Positions 4,771-7,643 of a stretch of DNA of 7,643 nt are shown here, one piece after another. Under the pieces are notes generated by a model. The model ran no database searches. It saw only the letters and a program-made list of their open reading frames with translations, and was not told the origin of the DNA. The stretch's first letter is position 1, and every line of letters starts with the position of its first letter. The DNA is from Eubacterium sp. (GTDB taxonomy: Bacteria > Bacillota > Clostridia > Lachnospirales > Lachnospiraceae), in the NCBI GenBank assembly GCA_017445525.1, contig JAFSTZ010000166.1:1-7643 (forward strand), written 5' to 3'. The position numbers and the translations under genes are program-made.

Positions 4771-5697
4771 ATGGATAATAAACTTGGTTTGATAAGGTCA
4801 GAGGTTGCCCGGATCATCAAGGGCAAGGATGATGTGATAGTAAAGATACTTGCATCTATCATGGCAGAGGGACATATCCTGATGGAGGATATCCCGGGAG
4901 TTGGGAAGACAACTCTTGCCACAACCTTTGCAAAGACGATGTCGCTTGATTATCACAGGGTACAGTTTACTCCTGATGTACTGCCTAGCGACCTTCTCGG
5001 ATTCTCCATGTATGATAAGGAGAAGAGTCAGTTTGTATTCAGGAAGGGGGCAGTCTTCTGCAACCTTTTTTTAGCTGACGAGATAAACAGGACTTCGCCA
5101 AAGACGCAGTCGGCGCTTCTTGAGGTTATGGAGGAGAGGCAGGCGAGCGTGGAGGGCAGGACGTGGAAGCTTCCCGATCCGTTTATAGTTATAGCCACAC
5201 AGAATCCGTCAGGTGCATCTGGAACCCAGCTTTTGCCTGAGTCACAGATGGACAGATTTATGATACGTATAACCATGGGATATCCGGCCCACAACGATGC
5301 AGTCGAGATACTTAAAAACGAGGTTTGGGAGAATCTCGACAGTGTGAGTCAGGTGATCACGCTTGATGATCTCAGATCACTTCAGGAGATGACAAAGACG
5401 GTTCCGGTTCACGATTCTTTATATGATTATATGGTTTCCATAGTTGAGAAAACCAGAGAACATGACTACTTTTTGGCAGGTGCATCTCCGAGAGGCACTA
5501 TAGCTCTGCTCCGTATGTCCAGAGCGATGGCTGTTCTTGCGGGGAGAGACTTTGTTACGGCTGAGGATGTTCAGAGAGTGATGGTCGATGTTCTCGGACA
5601 CCGTGTCAAGATCAGCACGAGAGCAGCTGCTGAAGGAAAGACTGTTGCCGCGTGTTTAAAAAGCATTCTCTTGGAAGTTGATCCGCCGAGATTATAG
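4771..5697 (+). CDS. MoxR family AAA+ ATPase
   Basis: A 308-residue cytoplasmic AAA_3 ATPase of the MoxR family, thought to act as a chaperone-like remodeller working with von Willebrand A or DUF58 partners on complexes at the envelope. ATPase motifs are complete: Walker A GVGKTT at 43-48, Walker B LFLADEIN at 99-106 with Asp103-Glu104, sensor 1 ATQNP at 142-146, arginine-finger candidate Arg162 in ESQMDRF, and sensor 2 in GASPRGT with Arg241. The start at 4771 is preferred because GGTGA (4762-4766) lies 4 bases upstream and the following sequence fits the family start; TTG 4738 in the same frame lacks a binding site. It is followed after 38 bases by the DUF58 gene, the normal partner. Its targets cannot be told from sequence. 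Confidence 0.95.
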   Translation: MDNKLGLIRSEVARIIKGKDDVIVKILASIMAEGHILMEDIPGVGKTTLATTFAKTMSLDYHRVQFTPDVLPSDLLGFSMYDKEKSQFVFRKGAVFCNLFLADEINRTSPKTQSALLEVMEERQASVEGRTWKLPDPFIVIATQNPSGASGTQLLPESQMDRFMIRITMGYPAHNDAVEILKNEVWENLDSVSQVITLDDLRSLQEMTKTVPVHDSLYDYMVSIVEKTREHDYFLAGASPRGTIALLRMSRAMAVLAGRDFVTAEDVQRVMVDVLGHRVKISTRAAAEGKTVAACLKSILLEVDPPRL

Positions 5698-5735
5698 ACG
5701 GGCAGTGCAAAGGATTTAGACTCTTGGAGATTTAT

Positions 5736-6899
5736 ATGAGTAAAAACAGGTTATATTTCAGGATACGCCCGTTCAGGCTTCTCGGATATTTATTCTGGCT
5801 TGGCTGTATGTTTGTCATGTATCTTATGTTCAGGTCTTTTTTGCTTTTATTCTTTACCTTATTTCTTGTAGCTTTTCCGTTTATCAGTATAGTTACGGCA
5901 TTTTTCCCGGCGAGGAAACTCGGGATCATCATCCGGGTGTCTAAGGCCTACAGTATAAAAAAGGGAGATGAGTTGATCCCTACGATAGAGATACACAATC
6001 CTCTCTATATCGGATCCTCGGATGTTGTTATAAATATCGGCGTACGGAACATCTTTCTGAGTGAAGAGGAGTCTGATCTGACTGTATCCCTGCCCGTGGT
6101 TGCAAGGAAGCTGTGGAGAAGGACCGAGAGATATGGAAAGTCTGGGCTTATGATACCTTTTGTGGCCGAGCGTATCGGGGATTACAGCTTTTCTCTGAAG
6201 GATGCGCAGGTCAGTGATCTGCTGGGAGTGGTAAGGATAGGCATCAGGTGTGATGAACAGACGGCGGATGCCCCGGTGCTGCCAAAGAGGGGCAAGGGAC
6301 AGATACCTGATAGTGAGAGTATCTCGTCGGGGATGACCGAGGTTGAGGAAAGTACACGTATGGGCAATGATTTCTCTGAGGTTACCGATATCAGGGAATA
6401 CCGTCCCGGTGATCGTATCAGGGATATCCATTGGAAGCTGTCTGCGAGGCAGGGGAGTCTGCCGGTAGATTCACAGCAGTCCGGAGGTAAGTCGGCTGCA
6501 GAGTGGATGGTCAAGATACGTACGCAGATGGCCGGTATGGAGCTCAGCGTTGTTATGGCGTTGGATGCGGATGCGGAGACTGCCGAGCGTATCATTGAGA
6601 AAACTTACGGTGAACTGACCGTCTGGAGTAGTGGAGAAACCGACATCAGGCTTTTGGTATACAATGCTTCAAGCTATGGCTTTGATGAGTATACTCTTTG
6701 TTCACCTGCAGATGTAGATGCTGCCTTTGAGGATATCCTCGGTATCGGATACAGGATGCATCTGCCATCGGACACTTCGTTTGCCGGGCTTGACGGTATC
6801 ATCAAAAATCTGTATCCGTATATGGGAGGATATATACTTTTCGGTACCATGGAGGATGGAAGCATCGGCTGGACAGTGGTCGAGGGGCTGAGGGTGTAA
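5736..6899 (+). CDS. DUF58 domain membrane protein, MoxR partner
   Basis: A 387-residue membrane-anchored protein of the DUF58 family. A basic N-terminus (MSKNRLYFRIRPFR) is followed by two hydrophobic segments, about 15-33 and 35-57, typical of the family, so the main domain is probably cytoplasmic. The signature is at 211-238, including EVTDIREYRPGD and RIRDIHWKLSARQGSLPV. After it comes a von Willebrand A-like segment beginning LSVVMALDADAE (270-281); the metal site DxSxS expected there reads DADAE, so it is degenerate. The ATG at 5736 has GGAG (5726-5729) 6 bases upstream; a TTG at 5724 in frame would overlap that site. The partner ATPase lies just upstream and a membrane protein just downstream. 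Molecular function is not established; roles in envelope assembly or stress are proposed for related operons. Confidence 0.92.
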   Translation: MSKNRLYFRIRPFRLLGYLFWLGCMFVMYLMFRSFLLLFFTLFLVAFPFISIVTAFFPARKLGIIIRVSKAYSIKKGDELIPTIEIHNPLYIGSSDVVINIGVRNIFLSEEESDLTVSLPVVARKLWRRTERYGKSGLMIPFVAERIGDYSFSLKDAQVSDLLGVVRIGIRCDEQTADAPVLPKRGKGQIPDSESISSGMTEVEESTRMGNDFSEVTDIREYRPGDRIRDIHWKLSARQGSLPVDSQQSGGKSAAEWMVKIRTQMAGMELSVVMALDADAETAERIIEKTYGELTVWSSGETDIRLLVYNASSYGFDEYTLCSPADVDAAFEDILGIGYRMHLPSDTSFAGLDGIIKNLYPYMGGYILFGTMEDGSIGWTVVEGLRV

Positions 6900-6905
6900 A
6901 GTGCT

Positions 6906-6935
6906 ATCAACGGATCGTGGGCGATTGTTGATCCG
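6906..6935 (+). other. Intergenic hairpin with two alternative pairings
   Basis: Just after the DUF58 stop, ATCAAC (6906-6911) can pair with GTTGAT (6927-6932), with an inner ATCG-TGGG-CGAT stem. Alternatively CGGATC (6911-6916) pairs with GATCCG (6930-6935). There is no T-run, so it is not an intrinsic terminator. It may tune the expression ratio within the operon. The remainder of the 84-base gap holds only the next ribosome binding site. Confidence 0.3.
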
Positions 6936-6983
6936 ATATGCGCAGAGTCAAAGGCTGCAGCGGTTACAGGAAGGATATGACAA

Positions 6984-7643
6984 GTGTCGATTTTTAAGAG
7001 AGAGATCAGGAGTCATGAGATAACTGACGGTTTGGTTCTGAAGGATGATGCTCCTTATGATACCGAGCCGAGATATCTGACTCTTTTGATGAAGGGATTG
7101 ATAGTATATCTCGTGGTGATGGGCTCCATGGGGTGTATTTTGTCGTCCTTCACCATCCCGTATAATGCTCTGCTACTGCATTTATCCGTGCTTGCAGCCT
7201 CGCTGTTTTCTGCATTTTTATACTATACGAAGATATGGGAGAACCTGGGTTATCTCATTATGTTTATCGGGATGTTCGGATCAGCGGTGATGCTCAGGAA
7301 GTTCATCAGCAGCGGATTTTTCGCAGTTGTGAACATCATATCCGAGCGGGCGGCCTACTACTTCGATACCGAGGTAGTTCAGGGGTATGCCGAGTCAATA
7401 AGCGATAGAGGTGTCACGGTTACCATCGCATTTATATACATAGGTTGGGTGTTTGCGATCCTGTTGAACGCACTGATATCCAGGCAGATGAAGTATTTTG
7501 CAGTTCTTTTCACTTCATTTTTCTTTTTGACGGTTCCTTTTTATCTGGAGTGCGAGCCGGATATGCTGTATATACTTATGCTTATGGCGGGGTCGGCGAT
7601 CGTTTTTGTATTCAGGGGAGGCAGACATACGCCGATCACTCCC
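6984..7643 (+). CDS. Polytopic membrane protein, probable transglutaminase (TgpA-like) N-terminus, 5' part
   Basis: An open frame of 220 codons runs from GTG 6984 to the right edge without a stop. GTG is chosen because AAGGA (6971-6975) lies 8 bases upstream and an in-frame TGA at 6978-6980 excludes anything earlier; the ATG at 6977 is in another frame and stops after six codons. After a charged cytoplasmic start of about 33 residues, six hydrophobic segments follow, roughly at 34-55, 62-81, 88-105, 144-165, 170-188 and 193-210. No catalytic domain is inside the window. The identity is inferred from context: in many bacteria MoxR and DUF58 genes are followed by a membrane protein with an N-terminal multi-helix region and an extracytoplasmic transglutaminase-like domain. 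The sequence alone shows only a membrane protein. Confidence 0.75.
   Translation, partial: MSIFKREIRSHEITDGLVLKDDAPYDTEPRYLTLLMKGLIVYLVVMGSMGCILSSFTIPYNALLLHLSVLAASLFSAFLYYTKIWENLGYLIMFIGMFGSAVMLRKFISSGFFAVVNIISERAAYYFDTEVVQGYAESISDRGVTVTIAFIYIGWVFAILLNALISRQMKYFAVLFTSFFFLTVPFYLECEPDMLYILMLMAGSAIVFVFRGGRHTPITP

Overview
The window looks like an ordinary chromosomal stretch from a Gram-positive, Clostridia-type bacterium, most likely of the Lachnospiraceae/Lachnospirales. The pointers are an M18 aminopeptidase of the clostridial type-1 (ApeA) form, a Bacillus/Clostridium-type LexA box in front of recA, recX directly overlapping recA, GGAGG-type ribosome binding sites, and moderate GC with many AGA/ATA codons. 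The taxon is inferred from recognition, not computed. All genes are on the + strand. I see no tRNA, rRNA, CRISPR array, transposase or phage gene.

Left part (1-2598): the 3' end of a small DUF1858-type CxxC redox-disulfide protein; a 217-residue protein with a DUF1653-like N-terminal domain, a low-complexity MGGPIG-repeat linker and a conserved-looking C-terminal helical region; a ~76-residue protein I do not recognise; a compact GC-rich hairpin that is a good intrinsic-terminator candidate; and a complete M18 metallo-aminopeptidase (apeA) with all metal ligands present.

Middle (2599-3099): a 500-base gene-free region, the most signal-dense part of the window. It holds a strong hairpin behind apeA, a 22-bp interrupted inverted repeat ending in a T-run (probable terminator), an upstream promoter-like element with an 18-bp perfect palindrome over its predicted start site, and a near-consensus sigma-A promoter for recA with a full-length UP element. 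Directly downstream lie one perfect and one imperfect LexA (SOS) box 30 bp apart, followed by a leader RNA that can fold in two competing ways.

Right part (3100-7643): recA and recX overlap by 8 bp and form the SOS recombination unit (RecX modulates RecA filaments). A second, strong promoter has its -35 hexamer over the recX stop codon and starts a MoxR ATPase - DUF58 protein - polytopic membrane protein operon. This is the widespread MoxR/DUF58/transglutaminase arrangement; the last gene runs off the right edge before any transglutaminase domain would appear.

No clearly new multi-gene system is visible. The observations most worth following are regulatory: the layered recA control region, the palindrome-covered upstream promoter, the large inverted repeat, and two poorly characterised small proteins upstream of apeA.
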